Part shown: one piece after another, positions 22,848 to 35,365 of the stretch | Layout of the letters: the number at the start of each line of letters is the position of its first letter | Numbering within the stretch: position 1 is the first letter of the stretch | Origin: Atrina japonica | Taxonomy: Eukaryota > Mollusca > Bivalvia > Pterioida > Pinnidae | DNA length: 64,000 bases | Assembly: GCA_030159075.1 (NCBI GenBank) | Contig: BROG01000131.1 | Span: 1,187,501 to 1,251,500, forward strand | Direction: 5' to 3' | Notes under the pieces: generated by a model | The model's database searches: none | The model's input: the letters and a program-made list of their open reading frames with translations, nothing else | Told to the model about the DNA's origin: nothing | Made by a program: the position numbers and the translations under genes

Positions 22848-25072
22848 ACATGAAGACGTGGAACCAGACACTTTGTCTGAATGCCTAAAAACTATACGAT
22901 GGTTGATAAAATATCGTATTCGAAAACTTAAAGTAGGTATGAAAACACGTTATCCCTCTGTATGGCACGCCAAAATCACATTAATGAGTTTAACCTTTTT
23001 TTCCTCAGTTAAACCCAGTTTTTCTCCAGTTAAACCAAGTTTTTCTCAGTAACCCACATTAACTGGAGAAAAACTGGGTTTAACTGAGAAAAGCTAGGTT
23101 TAACTGCGCCAAAATCACAAATATTAGTTAGGTTTAGTTTTTCTCGAGAAAAACCTAGTTTACCTGAAAAAAAACTATATTTAACTGCGCCAAAATCACA
23201 TTAATGAGTATTAACATGATTTTGGCGCATTTAATCCTAGTTTTTCTCAGTTAAATCTATTTCTTTCTCCAGTTAATGTGGATTACGATAAAAAACAATC
23301 GTTAACAGCAGAAAAATAAGGTTGAACTCGTAACCCACTTTAACTGAGAAAAACTAGATTTATCTAGAGAAAAACTAGGATTAACTCATTGTTGTAATTT
23401 CTGCGTGCTTCATTAGTTAAACCTAGATTTTCTCAGTTAAACCTAGTTTGTTTTTCAGTTAAACCTAGATTTTCTCAGTAACCCACATTAACTAGAAAAA
23501 AACTAGATTTAGCTGAGTAAAAAGATATTTAACTGCGCCACAATAACATTAATGAGTATTTCGCGCAATAAAACCTATTTTTCTCGGTTAAACTTAGTTT
23601 TTCTCCAGTTAATTTGGGTTACAAGAAAAATTAGGATTAACTGGAGTAAAATTATGTTTAACTCGTAACCCACATTAACTGGAGAAAAACTAGATTTAAC
23701 TGAGAAAAACTAATTTTATCTGAGAAAAAATAGGTTTAACTCATTAATGTGATTTTGGCGTGTCATACCTCTGTATTTAGTGATGCAGAAGTAGATTACA
23801 TGAAACCGAGCTGGATAGATTACATGACCAATATGTACTGGTCCCAGCAGACAAAGCCACAAAAAAATATAGTTTTTATTTAGTGAGGCACACTACCATA
23901 CTTGTTTAATAGAAGAACTAGGGTTTAATACGAATTCTGATAATTCTGTATACACACGCAGCTCACTTCCAAAGGACGAGATCCTTCAAAAACTTTTAGA
24001 AAATCACTTTTCCATATTACGCTCTTTTGATGTACCTACAAACCGATACTGATTTGAGCTACCATATTTATATTGGATACCTAAACTTCATAAAACCCCA
24101 TAGAAGCAGAGGTACATGGCGGGGTCCAGCAAAACATTACCTTTACTCCTTACCGAGACATTGACAGCCGGTAAGGAAAACCTTTAGCAATTCTGTACAG
24201 CTGCTTATTCCAGAAGCGATGTAAGTCAGATGTGGATTCTAAACAACTTTTAGAAAATTTGAAGGCACACAATTTTCCTTAAATTCAGTGTATCAAAACA
24301 TACGACTTCTCTACTCTGTACATAACTATTCTACATTAAAAAAATAAAAAAAGAGACTTTTTAGCATCAAAGAAACATTTTTTTTTCTAAAAGGTGGTAC
24401 ACGAAAATTTACATTTTCTAGTGATTGATTATCATCCTATACTTATTTTGTCCAACACCACTATGATTCTACACATAAATACACTGAATGTTGATATAAA
24501 AAGATGCTGGAATTTTGAAATCAATTGACAATATATTTGTAATGTTTGGGGCCGTGGCCTTTTTCACAGGCTGTCGGCAATTCTATGTGAACCAATTGTG
24601 CCCCTTATTCATACTAAGTGGACTTCATTCAGAAACTGCTTAATCAGAAGAAGAAAAAGCTAGCGGTGCCCTTTTATTTGACATTTAGATATATCGACGA
24701 CGTAATAACGACAATTTTCATACTGTAACATATGTCAACTGGGATATATTCCAGCGACCTAGAAATTAAAGATACAATAGAATCAAGCACACACGCTTCG
24801 TACTTAGACATTTGACTAAGTATAGAAACAGACGGGTAACCAAGCTATACGAAAAAATAAAAACCCTACGATTTAGGCTTTCCCATCTTAAATTTCCCAC
24901 ATTTAAGTAGTAAAATCCCACAGTTACCCACATATGGAGTTTATATTTCACAAATGATCCGATATGCCATGGCAGAATATTTCACATACAGATGAAAACT
25001 ACTCACTGACAAATTATTGACGCAGAGATATCGAAAACCGCGTTTGATATCAATGTTCAGCAAATTTTACGA
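22848..25072 (+). pseudogene. PLE-A pseudogene in U3, split by TIR-R
   Basis: The 40-codon piece before the insertion is intact (GVEPD-like start, DTLSECLKTIRW, MKTRYPSV). After it the frame is disturbed by an 8-bp addition (ATTACATG) inside the V-E-T-E-L stretch, an A-tract change in the ADKATNN block, and a 12-bp addition at ~23990. YIDDV-coding bases are at about 24688-24705. It ends at the same base as in U1 and U2. Dead copy. Confidence 0.85.
22963..23767. mobile_element. TIR-R element in U3, 805 bp
   Basis: Same insertion, with CCTCTGTA on both sides (right copy 23768-23775). The ends are clean, TGGCACGCCAAAATC and GATTTTGGCGTGTCA, making this and the U1 copy the best references for the family. 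Confidence 0.88.
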
Positions 25073-26047
25073 CATCACCTATTCGAATGTGTGATATTAC
25101 CCATTGAAATACCGAATAAGTGATATCTCCTTGTTTGAAAGAGTGATATCACCTATTCGAAAGAGTGATATCACTTATACGAATAAGTGATATCACTTAT
25201 AAAAACGAATAAGTTATATCACCTATTCGTATAAGTGATATCTCTCTTTCGAATAAGTGATATCACTTTATACACTTTTATAGGTGATATCACCAATTCG
25301 AATAAGTGATATTTCCTATTGGATTAGGTGATATTACTTTACAAAACGAACAAGTGATATCACTCATTAGAATAAGTGATATCACTTATTCAAATTTAGT
25401 AAAAACCTTATGCCCCCATTCCTTCCATAAATATGCAGTGAATATCACTTGGCCCATATCTATGGAAGAACAAAGCGCAAAGGACGGTATTACGGTATCG
25501 TGATAAAGGCTCAGCGCAGAATCGGAATCATCTCCCGTGTCTGTTATAGAATTTGGACGGAGTTCAGTATTCAAAAACAGAGAGAGCCGCCGAAACCAAA
25601 CCGCCCACTCTTTCCATTTTGAACTAGAGTCCGATTTCACAATTCTTTGGACCAAATATATTGTATAATGAAACAAAGAAATAAATAATTCATAATTCTC
25701 AAGATAACACAAGTCATATTTTTGTTAGATTCAGGAATATATTTTATTTTTGTGTAGGGAGCATTCATTTGCATTAATTCATAAATGATATCACTTACTC
25801 AAATAGGTGTAGGTGATATCACTTATTCGACTAAGTGATATCACTTATTCGAAGGTGAAGTCACTCATTCATTTGAATAGGTGATATCTTTCATTCGAAT
25901 ATAGGTGATATCACTCATTATATAAGTGATATCACTTAAGAATTTATAAAAATGATATCACCCTTTCACATAAGTGATATCACCTATTCGGATGAGTGAT
26001 ATTACCTATTCCAATAAGTGATATCACTTATTCGAAAGAGTGATACT
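25073..26047 (+). repeat. GTGATATCAC palindromic satellite, U3, with insert
   Basis: Same array as U1 and U2, with perfect GTGATATCAC in some units where U1/U2 have GTGTTATCAC or GTGCTATCAC. A 357-bp segment at 25477-25833 separates the ~79-bp island from the second half of the array. Confidence 0.92.
25477..25833. other. Segment present only in U3
   Basis: U1 and U2 read GAACAAAGTGATATCAC directly, whereas U3 departs after GAACAAAG and returns at GTGATATCACTTATTCGAAG. The first ~300 bp are more GC-rich than their surroundings and not repetitive here. The last ~50 bp are again GTGATATCAC units. A 108-codon minus frame (25386-25712) crosses it with no motif I recognise. It may be an insertion in U3 or a loss from U1/U2. 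Confidence 0.75.
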
Positions 26048-26450
26048 AACTGGTATTAAAACGTAAAACGGCGCCCCATAGACATGTTCCCAGACATATA
26101 CATAGTTAAAATGCTGAAAAAACTTGAAGGGTTGTAGGAGGTTTAAATAATTGGGAATACACAAATATAAACAGGGGACCTGTTTAGTTTTTCATTTATT
26201 TGAAGAAGACATGGCTGTGAATGACGTGATATAAAATTTTTCAAACTTGGCATGTTGCCAAAATACATTAAATGGGCGTTTCCCAGTAATAGTTTGTGAA
26301 TAATATTTAACTTATAGCAGGCTTGTAGTATATTTTATTAGCCATATCTATAACAAATACTGTGCCGTTAATCAAATTTCTATTGCTATTCATGAATGTC
26401 GTCTGTTATATCAAAATTTCATTTCACTAATAATAAATACAAATACAAGA

Positions 26451-26551
26451 ATTGTTTTTCATTTTTTGGAAAACATCGAGTATAAATGCAATGGAAAATG
26501 AATAAATCCATTGCATTTATACTCGATGCTTTCCAAAAAATGAAAAACAAT
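26451..26551. repeat. Near-perfect palindrome, 45-bp arms, 11-bp loop
   Basis: The left arm 26451-26495 and right arm 26507-26551 pair at 44 of 45 positions (one A/G difference in GGAAAACATCG versus GGAAAGCATCG), around AAATGAATAAA. Confidence 0.95.
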
Positions 26552-26555
26552 CCTT

Positions 26556-26843
26556 AAATATAAAACAGATAGAAATCGACCGACTTTAATATAGCCCGAG
26601 AGCGTAAAAAACCGAGATCCCCTGACCGAATTACGAAGTACATTTGATATGGCGAAATATGTACTTTCCAATAAAAATCACGTCCTGTATTTTAAAAGTA
26701 AATATAAAACACATAAAAATCGACCGACTTTAACATAGTCCGAGAACTTAAAGGACCGAGATCCCCTGACCGAATTACGAAGTACTTTTGATATGGCGAA
26801 AGAGTTTATCTGAAAGGTCATTGCATACGGAAATACAGCTGGA
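26556..26843 (+). repeat. 144-bp tandem duplication
   Basis: AAATATAAAACA..AAATCGACCGACTTTAA and GAGATCCCCTGACCGAATTACGAAGTAC occur in both copies (starts 26556 and 26700), with about 10-15% divergence by eye. The minus frames over each copy look alike because of this. Confidence 0.88.
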
Positions 26844-28021
26844 TTTTTTAAGGTACGGGAAAACTTAAATTCTAAAAAAAACAAATAACTTCGGAAAGAA
26901 GTTCTTTTACAATGTTTCACGTGTTTGATAATGTATTTGAACACACATTTTATCATATTCTCGACTATATGTCAGGGGACAAAATTGATCATTGTGACAG
27001 CTTATATCGGTTTAATCTGAAAGGGAAGGGTGAAGTGAGAAGAGATTTTTTCTTCGGTGTTGAAAACTAGAAGTTTACTACGAGTCGTACTCAAGTGAAG
27101 TGTTGTAGGGGAAATGCAATGGCAACCCATATTTTAATTTCCTTATCTAAAATATTGATCTTTCAGCACATTGTACTAATTTGACCTAGATTTAATATAT
27201 TTATAGGATCTGTCACGAGTTTCCATTCATATCAAATTTATGACACTTGTTTTTGAAATTTCCATTTTACAAGCCTTTGGCGATATGAATGATATGAATG
27301 GAAACTCACGACAGAATCTTTTTATCATATAATAAAAAATATGCAATTTAAACTGCATTTTTGTATTGAGAGTAACGAGTTTTATCAATATTTTGTATTC
27401 AAGCCTACTGGAGGATCCTGGACGCAAGAGGGCGGTGTAATTATTCGAGTTACGTTAACGCCCGAATGCATACACAATCCAATCAGAATTCTTAGAAATT
27501 TGTGACGTTGCATTGACAACTTCGCAACACTCGAGTTTTTTTTCAAATTACTGGTGAAAGAAAGTTATGATTTATCGTAAAATCCGCAGAATCATATATT
27601 GAACGCCTCAGATTGATCAACTGACCCACAGAGCAGCCGAAGGATTTCTACTGCATAACGTGTTCAAGCTCACTGGAGGGACTTTGACCTGAAGAGGGAG
27701 CTGTAATCATTCGAGTTAGCGTACGTTGTGAATAAAAATCATTAATGTAGATCTCCGACTTCTGTTTACAGTTCAAATTAATCACTGTTGCTATGAGTTA
27801 AAATAACTTTCTTCTTCTGAATGTTGTGTACTACTTGATAGTATACAATGATAAAACCACTAGTGAACACGAGTCATCAGGAGATAGATATGCATCAAAT
27901 CCGATTATGGGGTTTTGAATCAGCAAAATATGATTTCAATGATTCCTTTATTTTAAAATGTCTTTGACGAGCAATTGCTTTTTATACTGGATTATTCCTT
28001 TGTAAAACGTGTGTACCTGTA
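26844..28021. other. No gene; foldback and a dispersed direct repeat
   Basis: A foldback at 27206-27318 has arms GTCACGAGTTTCCATTCATATC and GATATGAATGGAAACTCACGAC. Two ~60-bp relatives (TTCAAGCC..ACTGGAGG..GAGGGCGGTGTAATTATTCG and its variant) lie at ~27400-27460 and ~27661-27722. Short open frames are unsupported. Confidence 0.6.
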
Positions 28022-28095
28022 TGGCACGCCAAAATCACATTGATGAGTTAAACTTAGTTTTTGTCGTAACCAACATTAACTTGAGAAACTTAAGT
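28022..28095 (+). mobile_element. TIR-R left-end fragment
   Basis: TGGCACGCCAAAATCACATT followed by GATGAGTTAAACTTAGTTTT and CAACATTAACTTGAGAAAC matches the left end of TIR-R. No right end is seen, so this is a truncated piece. Confidence 0.7.
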
Positions 28096-28189
28096 ATATT
28101 TCAACATTATATTTGGTTATAAAAGATAAATATAGCAATAGAACATATAGAAAAAAACAAACATGTGGTTATATAGAAAAAATAGTTCG

Positions 28190-28445
28190 TCATAAAGCGA
28201 TGTGTTTTCTTTTATTGTTGTTTAGAGCCACACTCAACGATTTTTTTTAGTTATATGGTGGCGGCCAGTTTTCAGTGGTGGGGAGAGAGTACGGTTACAC
28301 TGTACCCGGGAATAAAAAATCCGTCTTCCAGATGCAACTGGCAAATTTTCTCAAAAAAGTTCTGACAAGAAGTGAGAGACGTCATGGTTTGAAGCGCAGT
28401 GTTGTTTCAACCACTCGGCTACATAGGCCCCCAAGATATACGTAC
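28190..28445. repeat. Repeat D copy joined to a tRNA-like segment
   Basis: Repeat D runs from GTTTAGAGCCACACTCAACG through TTATATGGTGGCGGCC and GTACCCGGGAATAAAAAATC (plus strand). It is followed at about 28385-28435 by a minus-strand tRNA-like block (reverse complement GGGGGCCTATGTAGCCGAGTGG..). The 67-codon frame is not supported as a gene. Confidence 0.55.
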
Positions 28446-28879
28446 AGTTTGGACTGCTATGTGATCCCCTGTGTATAAAGACTTCCTGTCTTATGTGACG
28501 TGACTGCATTTAAGGTCGCCCAACAGTGTATCATATATATTAACTACATTGTAGCCTGTTTTAAGTGACTCCTTGTGTTATGTGACCAAAATCTGCAAGT
28601 CCCTTTGAAGGTAAGACTGTCTCTACTGTAGTTTATAACGGGATATTCTGTCGTTAAAACGATATATTTTATTTCTATAACCAGCCTTCGTAGTGTAGAA
28701 CAAAATATCAATCTTATACATCTTTTGCAATGTCATTATCATGAATTTTCTTTCTTTTTCAAAATGTTCATTCAGTATATGAATAGCATTTTAATTAGCT
28801 ACTGATCGGTAATCAGTGTCGCTTCTGTTAATTTCCTTGTAATTATGTCTAAATTGTTTCCGGTGACCTCTTAAATCAA

Positions 28880-29253
28880 TGGATCATTTTCGAGTTCTTA
28901 CGTAGTCCGTTTTTGGATCCGGATTTTTCATGCGCCGATTCAGCATTGTTATGCTTAGGGATTTCCGGTATGTATCTTTCTGTCGATCAAGAAATAAAAC
29001 ACAGTTATATCCGAAGGCCAGATTATTAACACTAGTCCATTTATGTCAAAAGTAAATTGCGTTAACGTCTGAACTCTACACCAGAAATTAAATATTGTGA
29101 CATTTTTATGTATCGTATGAAATCAAGCATTTTATTTCTTGAGCGACGCAAAGACACATACCGGAAATCGCTAAGCATAACAAAGTTGTAGCAGCGAAAG
29201 AAAAAAAAACAGTATCCAAAACCGGATTACATAAGAACTCGAAAATGATCTAT
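28880..29253. repeat. Long foldback element, ~125-bp arms
   Basis: Left arm 28880-29004 (GGATCATTTTCGAGTTCTTA, TTGTTATGCTTAGGGATTTC, CAAGAAATAAAAC) is the reverse complement, with scattered differences, of 29127-29253 (TTTTATTTCTTGAGCGACGC, GAAATCGCTAAGCATAACAA, AAGAACTCGAAAATGATC). A ~120-bp non-coding spacer lies between. Confidence 0.9.
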
Positions 29254-30292
<1,039 letters not shown>

Positions 30293-30784
30293 TATATACT
30301 TGCAGCATTTTTGTCTTCGATATCACATTTCACAGAATGGTAGTGATTGACATTCTAATTGTTGAATAGTTGTACAATTTGCCCCCGAGCCCACTTATTA
30401 TTTTGTCTTACTTCCTTTATCGTGATAACGCAAAACTTGTTTTTTGTATAATAATCAATATGTTGATTTCATTTCCTGAAATTGATGATATGCCTTCTTC
30501 CCAATGTATATCACTTTTCTGTGTTCCGTCGATAGGGTAAATGGCTTATTCTGTTGACATGTTTTTCGCTGAGAACAAATTGAGATTTGAAAATCGAATC
30601 ATTTATACAAGTCATTTGCATACCGCTCGTATACTGAACCTTGTTGTCTAACATATTTGTATTGTCTCCTGGTCAACGAAGGTACGCCATCGAGTTAATA
30701 TCACCACTGGTTACGTGTAAAATTGTGTTGGAGAATGCAATTGGCTTGATTTTTGTTCTGCTTTGGTAAAAATAATTTACGTGT

Positions 30785-31005
30785 GGACGACAATAATATA
30801 TAAAGTACAAATATCTCTATTACAATGAACATTTGCTATGTTCCGTGGATCACAAATGATACTATCTGTGTAAATAAATCATAAATAAAGCACAAATACA
30901 GAAATAACAAGGCACCAACAAACTCACCATGTTCCGGTTGGGGTTCGAACTCTCGACGCCCTAACCGCTGGGCCATCTACGAACTCACAAAAATGAATGT
31001 TTCGA
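30785..31005 (-). repeat. SINE-2 copy, minus strand, head plus tail
   Basis: On the minus strand it has a tRNA-like head (GATGGCCCAGCGGTTAGGGC, B-box-like GAGTTCGAACCCCAACCGG) followed by CTTGTTATTTCTGTATTTGT, GCTTTATTTATGATTTATTT, ACACAGATAGTATCATTTG and TGATCC. The same tail is found at 37475-37560 and the same head at 37965-38085. It is the fullest copy of this family here. Confidence 0.7.
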
Positions 31006-31029
31006 TAGCGTATCCGAACATGTGAAAAT

Positions 31030-31170
31030 GTAGATGGCCGAGTTGTTTGGGCATAGAGCGAGCATGGGAGCCAGGCAGTTGGTGTCGTAGGTTTAGAGTT
31101 CGAACCCCAGCCTGGGTATGGTGAATTTGTAGGTGTCTTGTACCATAGTCTGAGCTTTATTTTGTCCAGA
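31030..31170 (+). repeat. SINE-2 head, partly duplicated
   Basis: GATGGCCGAGTTGTTTGGGC is followed by AGAGCGAGCATGGGAGCCAG and the B-box-like AGAGTTCGAACCCCAGCC, then GTATGGTGAATTTGTAGGTG. It faces away from the minus-strand copy at 30785-31005. The 97-codon minus frame over both is not a gene. Confidence 0.6.
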
Positions 31171-33112
31171 TTTCGTAAGAGATATAAACTTTTCAGCTTC
31201 TTTTTTGCATTTGACAATTAATATCTTCAAAGGAAGCTCGCAATGACAGTGACTCCATCATATGACTGAAATACTGTTGAGTATGGCGTAAAACAAAAAT
31301 TCAAATTAAATCAAATCAATACAGGGCAGTTTGTCAATTTAAGTTATATTGCTTATGACTAAACAACTATAAAACTCCATGATTTTAGGAACAAACGTTG
31401 TCAGTAAATCTGCTCAATTACATACGTAATACAAATTTCCAATGTTTCCCCGTTAGTTACAGATAAGCAGCTTGATGTTAATTCCTTTATGTACCATGGA
31501 TCGATGTCAACAAAAAAGACAAAAAATATCAACAAGATACGCTTCTCATAAACGGCACAATTCTTGAAGCTAAAAAGAATTTTACAATTATAAACACCAC
31601 TCAATCAAACACCAGTTAGATAAGATATATGAATAATAAGGTTTGTCGTTTTTTTATGAATAAAAAGATTTTTCCCAGTTTGGATCATTAAAAACTAAAC
31701 TCTGAAAAGTGATTATTAAACCCATTTTCTAAAATTGTGGTAACATGTTGTCCTCATTTGGTTTATCAAAGTTGTTGCGACTCGGGTGATTGTGGTTTCT
31801 CCCTTCTTGGAAAGACATATTTACCTTTTTTCAGGTCACTTAGGATATATCTTAGGACGTAGACAAGTTGCATGCCCTGAACTGAAAGCTAACCGGAATT
31901 ACTATATTACAGCAATCATATGTTAAATGTATATGGACAAACACAAATATATCGCTAGTACATGGGGGAAATCATTCCGCTTTGGTGTCTAACAAGGGAT
32001 AGACATTGAAGTATCTTGTCACTGGGGTTGAGATTTTTCTGTCTTATCTCAGCATCATTTGTATTCCAGCCCATTCACTACTTTTATTTATGTCTATTAT
32101 ATGAAATATTTGCTTTTAAATTTTCGGCATCTACTTTTCAGTTTCATGGTTTCTCTGATACTCTTTGCGAAAATATTTACCGTAACCAGTGATTTCTTAA
32201 ACTTTTGTAGGGTGGATGTTTTACCGGAAGTGTGTTCTCATCATTAATTTAAAAGAGCAAATACATATTTTATTACTGTTGTATCCACCATTAAAAACAA
32301 TCTAAATTTGGTAAATTAGACGTCGCAATAATACAGATATGAATATTTTGTAAGATTCACGTACATATTTTGAGCACTTGTAAATGATGCTTTTCTGACA
32401 AGAGATTTTAATTTTAAACAAAAAAGAAAAATAAGTCGTTAGTAATTCATCAATGTAAAATATATATTTTGGACTTTAGTTATATTATCTAGAAACTAAG
32501 TAGATAATGATATGATTTGAGAATTATTAAAATATTAGATGCAAATAGAAAACCGTTGCTGCTGCCAGTGCTTCCAAAGGTCGTCGTGAATTATGGGAAA
32601 AACTTTTGTTATGAAACGTTTAGTCAGATAAAACATCATATTACTTTTCAGATAACAGGATCGACATCGTGAACAAATAATACATCATTTACATGGTCTT
32701 GTTGGAGTTGATGGACAAGTAAACATATCATCAATCACTGATTGCGCATTTCCCTTTTTTCGATCCTAATCTAACGGTGACATTCAGGGTCAATATATTC
32801 TTAATGATGGGATGAATAGGAATCTGCTAAACTGTTGTTTGGTCGAATGGTTTTGAATGAACTATGAACTATAAGAACGCTGTTTCATTATATATTTCTC
32901 TTCTGTCAATCTCAAATCTCAATATCTGAAAACGAAACTTTTTAACTTTAGAACATAAACTTTTAACATGTGTTCTATTTCACTGACATACTATTTTAAT
33001 TAATCTGGTAAATGTTATGTCGGATACTTTTATTAGGGAATTTTGTTTCATACAAATCATTACCAAAGCTTGCAGTATAGTTAGATGCGCATAGTAAAAC
33101 TCATAGATTATA
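31171..33112. other. AT-rich stretch, no gene seen
   Basis: Short frames only (67 codons at 31401-31604 minus; 62 codons at 32059-32247 plus, hydrophobic). No motif recognised. Confidence 0.5.
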
Positions 33113-33230
33113 TTGGGGCCTCCGTAGCTGAGAAGTAAGAACATCGCGCTTTGAATCACAAAAGCCCCTCACCTCTGGTCAACACGGGTTTCAGCCCTAC
33201 CTGGATCTAAGCTGGGCCCGAGAACATAAA
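33113..33230 (+). repeat. SINE-3, tRNA-derived head
   Basis: GGGGCCTCCGTAGCTGAGAA is an eroded tRNA 5' half, followed by CATCGCGCTTTGAATCAC, AAAGCCCCTCACC and the B-box-like GGGTTTCAGCCC. The likely body runs on to about 33400 and perhaps 33880, without a clear end. Confidence 0.6.
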
Positions 33231-33400
33231 CAAGGAAAATTCCTAGACAAATTCTATTCTCAAAAGTCAAGAATTTACTCATCTGAGTAAAAAGTAAAAA
33301 CTTGCGGACAATAATACGACTTTAGAATTTTCTCAACTGAGGTAAGATTGTTAAGGGACGGTGTAAATCGAATCCAGGACATATTTCCCTACTTCTGTCC

Positions 33401-35189
33401 CGATTCACTTATTAATAATTTCGATGTTTGAAAAGTATTCTAACAATAATCTTTGTATGATTATTTAATAAGCAACAAAGAGGTATACAAATCAAATAAA
33501 CAGCATGTTTTATGGCCTAAAAAGGGAATATATATAATACCTTTTTAAAAAGATTTAAAATGCCAATAAATAATCAAAATAAGTAAATTATACATATAGT
33601 ATGCATTAATAAATATAATAAACGATATTCAAGATACAAGTAAATTAGTATTAGTACATTAGATAAGATAAATGACTGGGGACATACACTGGGGCACATA
33701 TCTCGGACTACACACTAAATTTACATTGTCCCTATTGCTGATGTAAACACGTCATTTGTCCGAAAATTTCTTTATCGCCCACAGCTTTACCCAAGATGAG
33801 AACATTCACAAGATTTGAGTAAAATCTTGAAGTTGAGTGAACATTTTGTCTGAGAATAGTTAAAAGTTATGGTCCTGGACCCTCATTAATTATGAAAATC
33901 TGGTGATCATGCCTTAGGTACATTGTAACCGGGAATTTCTCCTTCATTTCAACTGGCTGTATTGTATTGCAAAAAAGTTGTTAAATGATGGAAAACACTT
34001 GAACAACCTGTGTAGAACAACTCCTTGTATTGATCATCATATACTTGGAATTAAGTCTGGGTGTTAATGATATTTAAACCTCATTGGGACAAACTAAAGG
34101 GTGTTTTCCAATTTTTACTCTATTTTTCCAGATAGTCTTACTTTACATTTATACACTTTCCCCAAAGCTTGAGGAGAAAGAAAGGATTTTAAGAAATTCC
34201 TTTATGATTTGTCTTTAGAGATTCCCTCATACCATCCATCAATAACAGAGTTACTCTTCAAACTTTTAAAAAAATTCGAGTTAGTGGGTGATAATGGCAA
34301 ATGTTATCTGCAGTCCTTTCTGGAAGCTTTAATAAATTTTTACCATACTTGAAATGTTTTTAAGATTAAAGATTACCCCAGAGTAAATTTGTAAAGCATT
34401 AAATATGAAACCAGAAACAACACCAGTGCGTATATGTTAATTTCGGGCAAGGTCATCACAGGAAAATATTAGCTATTTCTGCCGCATTAGTTCAAGGTTC
34501 AAATATCAATGAAATTCCTTTGCTTAATTTTGTATATTAATTTTTTACTGCAATATGCACGCAGTTAACAACGTCTCTTAAAACATACTTCGCCTTGTTC
34601 TTTTATATAAAATGCAATGGCAGCTGTGTTAGTACTTTAACGACCAGTAATTTGATGAAAAAAACGTTAACAATTATCACAAACAATTCAAAGCTGAGTT
34701 TTTGTGAGAAATTAAGGAATCAGTGATTATATATATAAAAAGATATCAGATCTAATAACTTGCACATATATACACACGTACTTACGTACACGTAAACACA
34801 CAATTATATATAAAATGGGAAAACAGACAAGATGTTGCGCAAAAATGAATTTATTTTGGATAGTGACCCGGTTTCTGTTTATTTTTTGCATACATGTATA
34901 TTGCAAATACTTTTTGAAGCGTGTTCTAATACGTTTATCCGACAAAAAGTGATTTAAAACACACTGAAATTAGTTTGTTAATGATTCACGGCGTTGATTT
35001 TTTTAAAACTACCTTACGTTATTTTAATTTAGGGAAAGAACGTAGGAAAATATTCATTAGAAAGTACGTAAGATTTCGAAAATTGCAATATTTTGTCAAT
35101 ACCAATTCTATTTTCAAATTTAAATGACTAGAAATATAAATAGATTTGGTATAACAGCAAAGGGCACACAGTACGATTAATGAGTTATA
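33401..35189. other. AT-rich stretch, no gene seen
   Basis: No recognisable coding region. A 72-codon minus frame at 34727-34945 lacks motifs. Confidence 0.5.
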
Positions 35190-35365
35190 GAACCTTTAGA
35201 AGTAACTGCGGTCCTGTGACTTTGCCAGTCTTTGCTTGGCAAAATGATACAAATTCTCGGAAAATGACGCCAAGAAACAATCAGTTACTATAACGACGTC
35301 TATGTTTTTGCGGGTATCTATCATATTGTCAACCAAAGTCACTGGACCACAGTTACTGCTAAAGG
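35190..35365. mobile_element. Foldback element E, copy 1
   Basis: AAGTAACTGCGGTCCTGTGA at 35199 and the inverse TCACTGGACCACAGTTACT near 35340-35358 form the arms. The GGCAAAATGATACAAATTCT and CGGAAAATGACG blocks inside are shared with the copy at 40068-40206. The 93-codon minus frame (35196-35477) half overlaps this element. Confidence 0.6.

Larger units (their letters stand above)
22437..26294 (+). repeat. Triplication unit U3 (~3,858 bp)
   Basis: Same order as U1 and U2. The extra length is mainly a ~357-bp segment in the satellite (25477-25833). It carries unit-specific short insertions, two of which copy nearby sequence (ATTACATG at ~23805, AACTTTTAGAAA at ~23990). It ends at CAGTAATAGTT, after which unrelated TGTGAATAATATTTAAC follows. 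Confidence 0.95.

Noticed and set aside
25386..25712. 108-codon minus-strand frame spanning the U3-only segment.
   Set aside because: No recognisable motif, it runs into satellite sequence, and it is absent from the sister units.
18078..26047. CRISPR-like arrays of short palindromic repeats.
   Set aside because: There are no constant-length unique spacers, the units abut one another, and the setting is a eukaryotic transposon-rich region.
30920..31010. Possible functional tRNA gene.
   Set aside because: Box-like motifs are present but the acceptor and anticodon stems do not form, and the SINE-2 tail follows; it is a SINE head.
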